Below are positions 12,438-23,157 of a stretch of DNA of 64,000 nt, in pieces. Location of the stretch: NCBI RefSeq assembly GCF_028009165.1, contig NC_079241.1:558001-622000 (forward strand). Direction: 5' to 3'. The notes beneath the pieces are model-generated. The model made no database searches, had not been told where the DNA came from, and saw nothing but the letters and a program-made list of their open reading frames with translations. Each line of letters begins with the position of its first letter. Within the stretch, counting starts at the first letter, position 1. Source of the DNA: Akanthomyces muscarius (lineage: Eukaryota; Ascomycota; Sordariomycetes; Hypocreales; Cordycipitaceae). Made by a program: the position numbers and the translations under genes.

Positions 12438-14219
12438 ATGCAGTCTTTCGCATACTCCCAGACCTCCGTGGTTCCCGCTGCCACTGCCTCCAACGTCGAT
12501 GACCAACTGGACAACTTCTTCAGCCCCAACACGCTAGACACTTCTTCGGAGCACTCACCGCACATGGCCGACAGTCGCAGAGAGTCCTTTGCTACGGGAC
12601 CACCGCTTTTCTCTCCCAAGACGGAAGACTGGCAGTCGGTCGATATGCAGTCCATTCCCTCCAACAATACCTATGCCGACCACCAAGAAGCAACCGGCTA
12701 TCTACGAATGGACCACGACAACGGCCATGGCTTCAGCGCGCCTTCGGCCGGCTCGTGGGGTATGGCTGCCCAGACTTCGCTCCCCCAGTTTGACCCTGCA
12801 GTGGCTGCTGGTTTTGAGGTCCCTACCTCCATCTACCAGAACGCTGCCCATGCCCCCATGCCCTTTCCCAGCATGTTTGGCCCCATGCCGACCGAGTCGA
12901 AGCAGGGGCAAATATCTCCGAGGCACGAGTGGCCTGCTACCAATCAAACCATGCATCAGACCACCTCGGCCGGAGCTGATGGTGACCAACTTGCCTCCCC
13001 AGGCGACCTCCGTCGCGATAGTGTACGCAAGAGAAATGCGCGCTTTGAGATCCCCCCAGACCACAACCTGAACAACATAGATCAGCTCATTGCCGAGTCT
13101 ACCAATGAGATGGAAATCAAGGAGCTCAAGCAGCAAAAGCGTCTTCTCCGCAACCGCCAAGCCGCTCTGGATTCCAGACAACGCAAGAAGCAGCACACTG
13201 AGCGACTCGAGGATGAAAAGAAGCAGTACACGGCAACCATTGGAGATCTGGACATGGAAGTCAACTCCCTGCGAGTGCAGTTGGAAGAATCACGCCGCCA
13301 GTGTCAATTGTACATGCAACACTGTGACAATCTTACCCTTCAAAAGGAAGAGATGATTCGCAACCACACCATTGAGTCCCGAGAGCTGCGCAAAAAGGTC
13401 AGTGTGCTCACCGAGAATATCACTGCCCTGGAGAGCAACTCTGTGCCCACCCCCGGCCCCAGTGGCAATACCATCAATGGGCCTTTTGGTGAGGTTGACA
13501 GCCTCTGCATGCCTGGTGGCTGGGATAATGCCAATTTCATGCACCAGTACAGCATGATGCCCGACCCCCCTAAGCAGAGCATGCAGCCATCTGCGGCCAA
13601 CAGGGCTGAGACTGGCTCCTCTGGAGACGGCGAAAAGACGGCCACTCAAGGTGGGCTGCTCTTCATGCTATTCCTTGTTGGCGCATTCGTCTTGTCCAGC
13701 CGTTCAGTTCCTGAGCTCCCTCAAATTTCCGACGATGTCCGTTCCGCCTCTGCAGCGCTGCTCGATAATGTCTTGAAAGAGGCTGGCATGCCCTCATCCT
13801 CCGCTGTGCAACCCCTGCCCTCTCAGTCTGCAACGGGCAACTGGGGCGACATGCCCACCAGCACTGCCATGGCTGGCGTCTCCATGGACGGCGTTGCCGC
13901 TCCCATGCTTGGCGAGCTTCATGAATTCATGCAGCCGACCCGGGAGCAGACCAACGAGCAAGCCTTTTCAATGTCAGCAGCACAGTACAATGGCGTGAGC
14001 GACCAATCGTTTATGCAGAACGGACCCGCGGACAGGATGGCCGAGCAGAGCCAAGGGCGCAAGAACCTGGCTGCAGCATTAGCAGAGATCCGCGCAACCA
14101 ACAAGCAGTCTGGATCCGCTGATGTGTACACGCGCACGCTTCTCTGGGACCAGATCCCGCGAGATGTCGTGCGGGACTTTATAAAGATGATTGCGGACAA
14201 CAATGCCGCACAAGAATGA
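12438..14219 (+). CDS. bZIP transcription factor with internal hydrophobic segment
   Basis: Single-exon gene, 593 residues. Residues 1-200 are Ser/Pro/Gln-rich and disordered, as in activation domains. The basic region LLRNRQAALDSRQRKKQHTE (from about residue 236) carries the N-x2-AA-x2-SR bZIP signature and is followed by a coiled coil to about 320, including heptad-like hydrophobics. At about 405-421 lies GGLLFMLFLVGAFVLSS, an uncharged stretch long enough to cross a membrane, flanked by GDGEK and SRS. The rest is low complexity, ending with a conserved-looking TRTLLWDQIPRDVV segment. It is not HacA/Hac1 or AP-1 by motif. I recognise the general fungal family but not a named member. The start is the first ATG after an in-frame stop. 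The very long upstream region suggests heavy regulation (inference). Confidence 0.9.
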   Translation: MQSFAYSQTSVVPAATASNVDDQLDNFFSPNTLDTSSEHSPHMADSRRESFATGPPLFSPKTEDWQSVDMQSIPSNNTYADHQEATGYLRMDHDNGHGFSAPSAGSWGMAAQTSLPQFDPAVAAGFEVPTSIYQNAAHAPMPFPSMFGPMPTESKQGQISPRHEWPATNQTMHQTTSAGADGDQLASPGDLRRDSVRKRNARFEIPPDHNLNNIDQLIAESTNEMEIKELKQQKRLLRNRQAALDSRQRKKQHTERLEDEKKQYTATIGDLDMEVNSLRVQLEESRRQCQLYMQHCDNLTLQKEEMIRNHTIESRELRKKVSVLTENITALESNSVPTPGPSGNTINGPFGEVDSLCMPGGWDNANFMHQYSMMPDPPKQSMQPSAANRAETGSSGDGEKTATQGGLLFMLFLVGAFVLSSRSVPELPQISDDVRSASAALLDNVLKEAGMPSSSAVQPLPSQSATGNWGDMPTSTAMAGVSMDGVAAPMLGELHEFMQPTREQTNEQAFSMSAAQYNGVSDQSFMQNGPADRMAEQSQGRKNLAAALAEIRATNKQSGSADVYTRTLLWDQIPRDVVRDFIKMIADNNAAQE

Positions 14220-16390
14220 CCCGCAGCAATGCAACGAAACCATGTCCTGATGACAATGATCCTGACGACGACGTTTTACAAAATCATTTTACAAGATCAA
14301 GAATGACGACACTCTCACGATAACGACAACACTTTACGGCCTACTTTGGATATTTATTTGCAACTTTTTTCTTCTTCATTTCAATAATGATTTGTCTCAT
14401 GACCGTGGCTACCTTTCTGCCGAGCAACCGCGGCGGTACACACAAGCGCTCTCGCGCAACTCAGATTTTCAGACTTGTTGCTCACGCAAGAGAAAAGCTT
14501 CCCACGTGTCCGATTTCTTTGGATATTTATTTGGAGGCACTTTTTATTTCTTGAATTCTTTTTTGTGTTTTCTTTTGTGGTTTTCACTAGCAAGCGAATC
14601 GAGCGTGCATTTTGGGTATTGGAATTGGTTTTCTTTTTGGAGGCTTTCTTGATTGGGAATATGGAGGTGCAAATCGCCACGCCATTTTCGCATTTTTAGG
14701 TTCTGCCGACCCTTTGACTTTTCCTTGCGAGACCCGGCGGTACGGTGTCCGGCTGCAAGGCGGCTGCGCAAAGCTGCTGATTGCAGCCAGGAAGCATTGA
14801 CTTGTCGCATCTTTGCGGGAGCCAATGCAATGACAGAATGATCTACAGGCCAGCGATGGACAGGTGGACTGATACGACTATAATGACATTAACTTTCGAA
14901 TGGACTTTTCGCACTCTGCACTTTTTAAGCTGCGGAAGCCCGGTGGCAGTTTGGATATGCGGCCGGGATCCCGTGGGAGTCACTTATGACGATTTATGAA
15001 TAATATATGACTTGCACTCATAACCGCCGCTTGCTTTCATGTGACGTCGACTGAGTTCTTCTGACTTGAATGGGATGTGTTTCAGATGCTGAATATGTGC
15101 ACAACAGCGGTGAAAGAGACGCGTATACCCGCATGACTCCGTAGCTGAAGGGACTAAAGATGGATGGCACAGCGCCACTGTACCAGGTTTATCTCGGCGT
15201 GAGGAAAAGAATACGGCACTAGAAGAAAACAAGCGCAGGTGTGTCGTTGAACAGATGTCTAAGACATTTTGTGAGGTGAGACATGGGTATAAGCCGCCAC
15301 CAGCCTCGTCGATTCGTTGGGAGGAGACCAAGACGACGAGGGGAGGGCGGGGTTGGAGGTACTCGGCCTGGGGCTGGGCGCACTCACAAGACCACATCAC
15401 ATTGAGACCGGGTGATGTAACCCTAGTCGGCGGCCGCCCTTGTTTGCTGCTGGTGGCGTCATGTATTTTTTTTTTGGTAGTTTTGGGTTTGTGGTAGTGG
15501 CTAGATTGGTGCTAGATTTCAGCTTTGCTGCGTTTTGGTTTAAACTAGTTATTTGAATGGACGTCATGTCCGTCCGTCACTATTATATACAGCGTTGGGT
15601 GGGCCATCACGCAAGGACGCTCTTCACGGCCGTGGTAATATTCAGGATGGCCGGGGGTAAATGAAGACCGGTGAGGTTAGGGGAGTTTCCACGGGAAAGA
15701 TGCTGTCAAGGGGAAAAAGAGAAGAAGAAGAAGAAGAAGAAGAAGAAGAAGAAGAAGATGTAGGAATTCAAAAGAGGAAAATGATTCCGCTGTGACGTGC
15801 GTGCAGAGCGCCATCTTACACACGAGCAAGCTGTTGCTTACCCCACATGAGCAAAGAGCGTCGGACGCCATGTGGTCGCGATAACAGGCCGCGTAGAGAA
15901 AAACAACAAGGAAATAAATGAACGCTCGGCCGAGGAAGTTGAATGGTGTACGTTTTACTTATCTGAAGAAAACAATAATTGTGACATTGAAATAACGCTT
16001 AGTGATACTGCTATAAAAGATACTGTCCGCAGGGGAGGACTGCGAGTAGAGGTAGCACGGCAACAGAATAAGGTGCATAGGATAAAAGGACAAGACAAAG
16101 CCACCCAAAGATATCATAGAACAGACCAGGCCCCTACACGGTCTCCCCCAAATACAAAGAAGGGCACATGGGAACTGGTGCATTTCGGCGCTCTTCCGCC
16201 AGGGTCCAGAGTTTGAAGCTGAAAGCCCATCCACCACCCGCCATAGACCTCGATCAAAGGCAAAGCGTCGCACGGCAGCAGCCCGAAGCGACAGCAAGCC
16301 CACTTTCTGCAACGTAGACGAGTCGTTTGCCAGACCCTTCACCGAAAATCGTCAAACCCGCTTGTGCTGGCGGGCATGCATGCAGCCTCT
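14220..16390. other. Convergent intergenic region, bZIP gene and SEL1 gene 3' sides
   Basis: 2.2 kb between convergent genes. The first 400 bases are AT-richer 3' UTR-like sequence. No convincing ORF. Contains a GAA microsatellite. Confidence 0.5.
15721..15757. repeat. (GAA)12 microsatellite
   Basis: Twelve GAA triplets plus one base, purine on the plus strand, in the convergent intergenic region. A shorter run of seven lies at 47,659-47,679. Confidence 0.95.
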
Positions 16391-18390
16391 CTACTTTTTC
16401 TTCTTCTTGGCGGTGCCGTCCTCGTCAGGATCGTACTTTTCCTTCCAAATCCTGTCGAATCAGAGTCAGCTTTCTACTCCATATCCGGGAGTGACCTGCG
16501 ATGGCTGGGGGGGGGGGGGGCAATATTGGGTAGAAAAAGGCCGCAGATGGCCCGCATGGGCCACATCATCAGCGGCCCGGCAAACGAGGATGCATTGGCG
16601 GAGGGGAGGTGCGTATTTTCCAGCCAGTATGAAGCATCCACGACTTGTTTGCCATGGAATGAGGTCACATCAAACGGGGGAAAATCGTGGAGAAGAGAGG
16701 GGAACACTTTACTCACCATGAGTTGCCGAGGGTCTTGTTGCCTGCCTTTTCTGCTAAGCGGTAGTATCGAGCTGATGCAAACTATTGTACACACCCATGA
16801 TGTTAGCACAGATCAAGTTTAGGCTGCCTCTACTTCATTGCCTCTAGTCTCTGTGGCGTTGGGGACATGAAGGTCATCGCCGAGCCAAATCCGCAAGGCC
16901 GGCCGCTCCATGCCAAACCCAGAGGATGTACCACAGAGCGAAAGCGTGGCAGCTGCAGCTACAGTAATTGGGCACCGTTCACAAAAAAACATACCTTGTC
17001 CTTTTTGCAGCCAAAGCCTTCGAGGTAGCACCAGCCGGCCTCATTCATGGCATCTGCAGCATAGCATATTAGCATCCACGTCGCAACAACCCCACCGCGG
17101 GGGCACGTTTTTGTTATTTTTGCACTTACCAGTGTCACCAAGGTTGGCAGCGGTTTCGTAATACTGTGGTACCACAAGGGTAGCATGTCAATCCACTGGC
17201 GGCAGTTGCAGACGAAAGCAAAGAAAAAGTGATGGCTTACCTGCTTGGCGGCGACGGGATCCTTGGGAATGCCCCAGCCATGGCGAAAGCAGTTGGCCAG
17301 CTCAAAGATGGCGAGGATAAGCTCACCTTTGGCCGCGCCGCCCTTTTTCATGCCCGCCTCGAGGGCCATTTCCTCGACGGCGGCGGCATTGGAGGCGGCG
17401 GCGGAGAGGTACGTAACGGCACGTTCCGTGTCTGGCGTGCATCCCCATCCATGCCTGTTGTTTCAAAAGTCAGATGAAAAATCCTTCGTATCACTACATG
17501 CGTCATTGACAAGGAGAGAGAAGAACCCACCGTAAAGCGAGCCCGAATAACACCTGGCTGAGCGGGTTGTTCGCGCCCTGCGTATCCGCCAAGCGCCCGA
17601 AAATGGCCGTCGACCGCCGCAAGTCGCCCTCCTCGTGCAGCCGAATCGCCTCTTGGATATCCGCGTCAATCTTGACCGACGACACTGCCTTGGGCGGTGG
17701 CGTCTTGCCACCCGACGAGTGGCTCCTTGACCTGCTCCGACCCCCAGCCGGCACCGCAGCAGCCCCCGGACTATTACTGTGCTCTGGCACCGCCGAGGCT
17801 ATGCTCAAGCTCGCCATGCTGTCGTTTAGGCCAGGGGACCCGGGAGCGCTGCGCGCAATTTCGTTTTGGCTGGCCAGCAGCGTGGCGCGCTGCTCCCACT
17901 GCGCCTCGTCGGCCGCCCCGACCACAATGGCCGGCAGGTCCACGGGCACGCTGTCGGACGACTCGGGCTGGTGATGCCGCAGGTGCAGCCGCTCCGAGAG
18001 GCGCCGCCGCCGGCTACCGCTGCCCGACGCTGTGGAGTGGTGGCTCGCGGCCGACGACACGGATGTGCTGCGCGAGCGGTTCGAGTGGAAGATGGACAGG
18101 CTGCGACGCAGCCCGCTGGGCTCCTTGGAGGGGGAGAGGTGCGCGCCGCCGGCGGTGGCATCGTCGTGGGGTGCGGGGGCGGGGTTGTGGTGGTGGTGAC
18201 TGCTGCCACCCTCGCCGGGATGGATGACCTCCATGGAGGCCGTGTCGGACCGCACAAACGTGAATTCAGGCGCGTATCCGTTGTGGCCGATGATGTTGCT
18301 GGCACCTCCGCTCTTTTCCATCCTAGCCTCGTCGTGCCGCTCCGGACTGCCGTCGCTCTTTCTGAGCTTGTCTCGCAGGCCCATTTTCAA
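16391..18390 (-). CDS. SEL1-repeat protein, Nif1-like
   Basis: SEL1-repeat (TPR-like) scaffold resembling the fungal family annotated after S. pombe Nif1, a mitotic inhibitor acting on the Nim1-Wee1 branch. Function here is inferred only from that resemblance. Six exons on the minus strand: 17531-18390, 17241-17454, 17130-17163, 16995-17053, 16717-16781, 16451-16393 (stop at 16391-16393); 1293 nt, 430 residues. Introns are 76, 77, 76, 213 and 265 bp; the two 3' introns are long. Residues 1-245 are Ser/His/Pro-rich and disordered, with basic RSRSRS runs. Residues 250-415 carry SEL1 units such as GLALRHGWG, ELANCFRHGWGIPKD and NEAGWCYLEGFGCKKDK. The tail is lysine-rich (GTAKKKKK). An alternative start, MGLRDKL, lies two codons downstream at 18384. 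Confidence 0.82.
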
Positions 18391-19650
18391 ATGAATACAA
18401 ACTTGTAAAAAATAAATAAAAAAATCCTACATGTATAAACTGTGACTCTTTTTGATGACGAAAAAAAGGTAAAAAGTCGTGAGATGATACGTGCCGATTC
18501 TATCTCTCTTGTCCGTGATGCAATGAATATGATGGCGCTTGCAAGGCGGCTATCCGTTCTGTTTTCAAGAGAAATGACGTTCCGTTGTCTTTGACAGGTG
18601 TGCCCTCCCCACCTAGTCGGCGGCGCGCCGTGGGGACCAAAGTCAGCCTACGCCGTTTCTATATTTGGCGCAGCTGCGAACAAGCAACGACGAAGCCACC
18701 GGTACTGCTCATCGACCATTCATCACAAGGAATAAGCACAGGCAGGCTGATGCGCTCGTTTGATTCGTGGCGGAGTCTGAAGAGTGAGGCTTTCAGGGGT
18801 CGTGGTGGTGTCTTGGTGGGCTGTGCAAAAAAAAAAAAAAAAAAGAGGTTACAATGAGGAGGGGCGGGCCGTGTAAGCGCTCAGCCTGGGCTTGGATATG
18901 CTTGCCACACGTACCGACGACGTCAGCTATCGGCTCTGTGCAGATGAGGCGAGGTAGTGGCCAGGACGGACGGACGGGCGGACGGACCCTCTTGCGCAGC
19001 GCGGATAGAGAAGCACGATAGAGTTTTTGGATTGATCCGATGCGAGGGGCAAAGAGGAGGGGGCTGTTGGAGGTCAGAACCAAGCCCGCCACCGTGTTGG
19101 CCCCGCTTCGTCAAAGAACCGCCTTGGGTTTCGCTTTGAACATCGGACGAGCCTCGTGGTGCCACTACAATCGGGTTGGTATGTGCAGTACAGACTATTA
19201 TTGGTAGTTCCATGGTTCCGTTTGCTGATGTTGCAGGGATCGGCCATGTTTCAAATACAGCCACTACCACTTTCCTATCACGCCATACCACAAAGTATTT
19301 GATATCTGGGCGGGGCAGCCTTCCAACAAACCTGACTGTCATCACTTTATTCACAAACAGTTTGCATCATGCTTTTAATCTTTCTTCTTCTTTATTGTCT
19401 CCGCTAGTTCATAATTTCTTTTTTCTGATCTGTCATCGGTCGTCAAGAGTTGCTCTCGCGCCAGCGAGTGCGTCTTGGGTATAAAACAAGCAATCAACCC
19501 CTTTCAACGCCACATCGATTCTCTATGCCAAGATGAATAATCGCAAGTCGGCAAAGTCTTGCCGCCATACAATGGAGGTGGGCCGGCTTCAGCTAATGGG
19601 TATAACTGCCCTGGTCGGCGGCCAACACCTTGCACGTTCTGCATTGTCAG
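18391..19650. other. Intergenic region between CCCH gene 3' end and SEL1 gene start
   Basis: 1.26 kb; both neighbours are on the minus strand, so it holds the CCCH gene's 3' end and the SEL1 gene's promoter. A run of 18 A lies at 18,827-18,844. No ORF of note. Confidence 0.5.
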
Positions 19651-21191
19651 CTACAACGGGATGAAATCCTTGCTGTTTTCAAAGTCAGAGTCGTCCTCAT
19701 CGGCTCCGAGAAACTCTGCGACTTCATCCGAATCAACGTCGTCCGAGTCAGCAGGCTCCCCGTCGCTCGAAATGTCCTCCATAGTATCGTCTTGCTCTTG
19801 TCGCACTTGGTTGCGAAGGACGCTTGCTCTTTCGCGATGCAGAAGTTTACAGCCTTTGGTCTTACAGGTGCCCGTGTTGCTGAAGGCAGGGCATTCGAAT
19901 ACGTGTCGTTCCGTGCACTCGGCGCCCTTACTGCAGTAGCCCCGGTATCCAAAATCTTCGCAAACCGGTGCGCTGGGTAGGGCTGCCGAGTGCGAATACT
20001 GGCAGTTGGGGTTGGAACAGTTGCCCTTGGCGAAATGCAAACAGTTTGGCACTCGCTCTGGCGTGAGCTCATGGGTGAGATCGCAATTGTCGCCGTTGAT
20101 GCACCGACCCTCCTTCAAAAAGTCTTTACAGATGGCAACCTTGTCTGGGTCATGCTGGTATCGGCACGAAGGCCCTTTGGTACAGGATCCTGCGATAAAA
20201 GTTAGTACTACCCACGCATGTCCTCCGAAATTCATCGTAGCGTAGAAGCCGTTTGTGGCACTGAATGAGAAATTACCAGTCGTAGAAAAAATCTTGCAAA
20301 GCTCGTCAACTTTCTTGACGGCTCCGGAGCGTCTTGTAATCCGAATTAGATGTTTGCCGAAACACAGAGGGACTACATACCGGTGATCTTTGACAACCCG
20401 GTTGGCGACCAGGTTGCCAGTCTTTGTGCGGTGAAACCGAACACCGGCAACGACCGTACTTTTCGGTGTCGAAGGGGCATCGCTTGAGTTATCTAATACA
20501 GCAGTCAGGATGAAATAAGGCGTCAGAGATGGAATGCTAATTTACCTGCAGCACGCACGAGCTTCTTGCCGCCGTCTCTGACCAAAAACCGGATGTTTGC
20601 TATGCTTATCTCGGCTTGCTCTTGGTTTTGACTGAAACTGCCATGGTTGTGCTGGAGAAACTGGTTGAATCGCGTTCGTTCGCTGTTCTTGTGCTGCGTT
20701 AGTTTGCGCTGGCGAGTTTCCTCTATAGCTTGAGCGCGTGATTGCGCTTGCTTTTGGTAAATGTTGGCGTTGATGAGCTGCTTATGCCGGTCCGTCCTTG
20801 AAACCCAGTGCGCGTTGTCTGTAGAGCTGACGGGTGTCGAAGGCGTCGATTCTGACGAGCTCGCTTGCGCATTCAGGTTCAACGTGCGGTGGCGATGGAC
20901 CGCATGCGGGCGGCCGACGCGATATCCTCGGCCGCGATACGTGGAGCCACGAAAACGGGTGTTGTGTTCTGTGAAATGTGATGAGAATCGGAGGCTCGTT
21001 GAATACAGCGCTTCAGACGTACGGGAATAGCCATGCGAGCTCTGCGACGGCTGAAATCCAGCTTGCTGGTTCTTGTGGCGATTTATTTGGCCTGCTCAGT
21101 TAGTACCTCCATCTGTGCTGTTTTCGCTTCGGGTAAGCTTACCAGCAAGAGCGCCAATACGATCCAGAAGGTCTCTCTCTTCTTCCGACAT
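19651..21191 (-). CDS. CCCH zinc-finger protein, ZC3H3/Red5 type
   Basis: Nuclear RNA-binding protein with five CCCH fingers, matching human ZC3H3 and S. pombe Red5, which act in mRNA export, poly(A) control and nuclear RNA elimination. Exons: 21143-21191, 21023-21091, 20546-20968, 20277-20492, 19651-20189; 1296 nt, 431 residues. Introns are 51, 54, 53 and 87 bp; the last has a TACTAAC branch site. The N-terminus (MSEEERDLLDRIGAL) is followed by a Gln/Ser segment, then FRGSTYRGRGYRVGRP, typical of the family. The fingers run from about residue 246 to 375 with spacings C8C5C3H, C8C5C3H, C7C4C3H, C8C5C3H and C8C4C3H; all ligands are present. The C-terminal 50 residues are very acidic. The gene shares a short divergent promoter with THOC7, another mRNP factor. 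Finger 1 is completed only across the last intron. Confidence 0.9.
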
Positions 21192-21526
21192 TATGGTTGA
21201 AATTTGCGTGTTGTGTTGCGCGGTCGCGGTTGTAGTGTAGTGTGATGTGGAAGTGAAGAGAGGAAAAGGTTGTATGCAGCAGCATCGGTTAGCCATCAAT
21301 CAGTGTGAGACGGCTTAGTCATGTGTTGTACCACCAGCGCTGGGCTGGAGCGCGACCAAGAGACAACACTTATTCTACATTTGATTCCAAACAACAGCAG
21401 GACTCTTGCAGCATCGTTTCTCGCCAAAATAATTCATTTGAGCTTGCATAACTCTCTTGCGCCAACTGATAGTCAATTTAACTGTGCGATTCACCATTAC
21501 GAGGGGGGGCCAGAGCTGCAGAAGAA
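21192..21526. promoter_or_regulatory. Bidirectional promoter of CCCH gene and THOC7
   Basis: Only 335 bp lie between the two start codons on opposite strands, so the two mRNP genes must share control sequence. No TATA box is obvious. Confidence 0.7.
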
Positions 21527-22531
21527 ATGGCGAGCTGGAATCTGCTCGACGAGCGAAGCGAGACTGAGCTTCACAAGGCGCGTCTTCTTAACGTAGAAGA
21601 AAAGCCGTTCAAGAGAATCACAAAACGACTGGGCGCGGTTTCATCAATAGTAGCAAAAATTACCGACAACGAAGACCAATCAGCGGCGGTGGCAAGCAAT
21701 ACACAACAACTCCAGGAAGACTTGACCCTCGACTTTGCCGCTTTTGACAGCAGCATTGCACGACTACAATTTCTCCACGACGCCAACGAGCGGGAGAGAG
21801 CACGATACGACGACGACAAGCAAAGAATACTGGGCGAGTGCCAGGCCGTGCGCGAAAAGAATGCCGAGCTCCGGGATCAGCTCGAGGGCGCGCGGGAGAC
21901 GCTCGCGCAGCGGAAGCAGTTTGACGAGCTGGCGGACAGAATCACGTCCAACCGGCTGCTGCGCCCGCGCGAGGACCAGCTCGCCAACCTCGCCAAGCTC
22001 GAGGAGGAGTGCCGCGAGCTGGAGCGCGAGAGCGAGACGTACACCGAGACCTGGCGGGAGCGCCGCGACCAGTTCAACAGGATCATGGACGAGGGCATGC
22101 TGCTGCGGCGGCAGATTCGCGACGAAAAGGAAGAGGTCGACAGGCGCGAGGGCATGAACGAGGGCACAGACGAGTACGCGGCGCCGACGCCGCGACCGGA
22201 GCTAAACGGCAGCGCCACGCCGCTGCCCGACGGCGACGCTCCTCCCCCGCCAAAGGACGACGACGGCGGCGAGGGTGCCAAGACGGCGGAGGAGGAGGAT
22301 GGCTCTGCGCCTACGCCTGCGGGAGATCACTTGCAAATCCCGGGCGTGGCTAGCGGCCGGGCGTCCAAGAATGCGAGCGTGGCGGCGACCCCAAAGCCCG
22401 AACAGGAAGAAATTGACCGCGAGGATGACGAGGACGACGGCGAGGTATCTGGTGAAGATGTGGAAATGGAAGGGCACGAGTCAGGGAACTCGCCAGAGGC
22501 GGAGACTGAAAAGATGGAGGTTGATGAGTAG
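21527..22531 (+). CDS. THO complex subunit 7
   Basis: THOC7-family subunit of THO/TREX, which couples transcription to mRNP packaging and export in the nucleus. Single exon, 334 residues. The signature KARLLNVEEKPFKRITKRL lies near the N-terminus (about residues 17-35). Residues 60-215 are Glu/Arg-rich and predicted coiled coil (QAVREKNAELRDQLEGARE and similar). From about 215 the protein is disordered: Pro/Ala/Thr segments, then a strongly acidic tail (REDDEDDGEVSGEDVEMEG). Acidic C-terminal extensions occur in fungal members. The third codon position is very GC-rich from 21.85 to 22.3 kb, giving long shadow frames. It is divergent from the CCCH gene and convergent with tubulin cofactor A, 191 bp apart. 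Confidence 0.88.
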   Translation: MASWNLLDERSETELHKARLLNVEEKPFKRITKRLGAVSSIVAKITDNEDQSAAVASNTQQLQEDLTLDFAAFDSSIARLQFLHDANERERARYDDDKQRILGECQAVREKNAELRDQLEGARETLAQRKQFDELADRITSNRLLRPREDQLANLAKLEEECRELERESETYTETWRERRDQFNRIMDEGMLLRRQIRDEKEEVDRREGMNEGTDEYAAPTPRPELNGSATPLPDGDAPPPPKDDDGGEGAKTAEEEDGSAPTPAGDHLQIPGVASGRASKNASVAATPKPEQEEIDREDDEDDGEVSGEDVEMEGHESGNSPEAETEKMEVDE

Positions 22532-22722
22532 ATTTTATAGCGGGTGATGTCATTATTTTGGTTCTTCATGCGGGCGATGATTTTTTGGGACACGGGAATA
22601 CACAGGAGTATATTCAAGATACCCCATAAACTAGTAACATTATGTATAATTATGTGCCCTTGGTGCTTTTTTATCCATCTCGTGTCGGTCCTCTTGAAGC
22701 TGTTCGTTCTCGATCGTTTTAT

Positions 22723-23157
22723 TTAGGCAGCAGCCTTGGCCTGGGCGAGCACCGTCTTTGCCTGGGTAACTTCTGCCTCGGAGGCAGCGCCTCCCTGCTC
22801 CGCGGCCGCGACCTGGTCCTCGAGCTTGGCGACGGCGTCGGCGATGCGCTGCTTAAGGGGGCCAAAGACACCCTTTGTCTGCTCGATGGCGGTTTGCTAA
22901 CCGGAAGGAAGAAACGACGTTAGCCGTTGGCGCGCGCGCGCGCACGCGGTAAAGCGCAGGTGGGAAAAAAGACTCACGTGCTGCTTTAGCATGAAAGCCT
23001 CGTTGCCATCTTCATCAGTCGCGCCGGCGTCAAACTTTTCCTGAAGAGCCTTGACGGTCTTTTCTTGGTCGGCGAGCTCCTTGTGGTAGGAAGCTTCCTC
23101 TTTGAGCAGCCGCTGCACGGAGCTGGTGGTGATGGCGAGGGGCGAGGGGGCGGGCAT
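22723..23157 (-). CDS. Tubulin-specific chaperone A (Rbl2/TBCA)
   Basis: Cofactor A captures and stabilises beta-tubulin during alpha/beta dimer assembly in the cytosol. Exons 22978-23157 and 22723-22896 with an 81-bp intron; 354 nt, 117 residues, the usual size. The protein is an all-helical bundle. Exon 1 has SSVQRLLKEEASYHKELADQ and LQEKFDAG; exon 2 has EQTKGVFGPLKQRI and ends AQAKAAA. The splice joins LKQH to QTAIEQTK, as in the family. The intron contains an alternating GC run (about 22,931-22,943). Confidence 0.92.

Noticed and set aside
11578..12537. 319-codon plus-strand frame before the bZIP gene
   Set aside because: Pyrimidine-tract low complexity (Leu/Pro/Ser/Arg from CT-rich DNA) overlapping the real bZIP frame; no motifs.
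12438..14219. bZIP gene as HacA/Hac1 or AP-1 (Yap1)
   Set aside because: No HacA unconventional intron or typical basic region and no AP-1 cysteine-rich domains were seen.
20340..20400. GTATGT donor-like site in the CCCH gene as an extra intron
   Set aside because: The frame reads through without stops (HRYVVPLCFGKHLIRI) and gives a coherent domain; no good acceptor follows.
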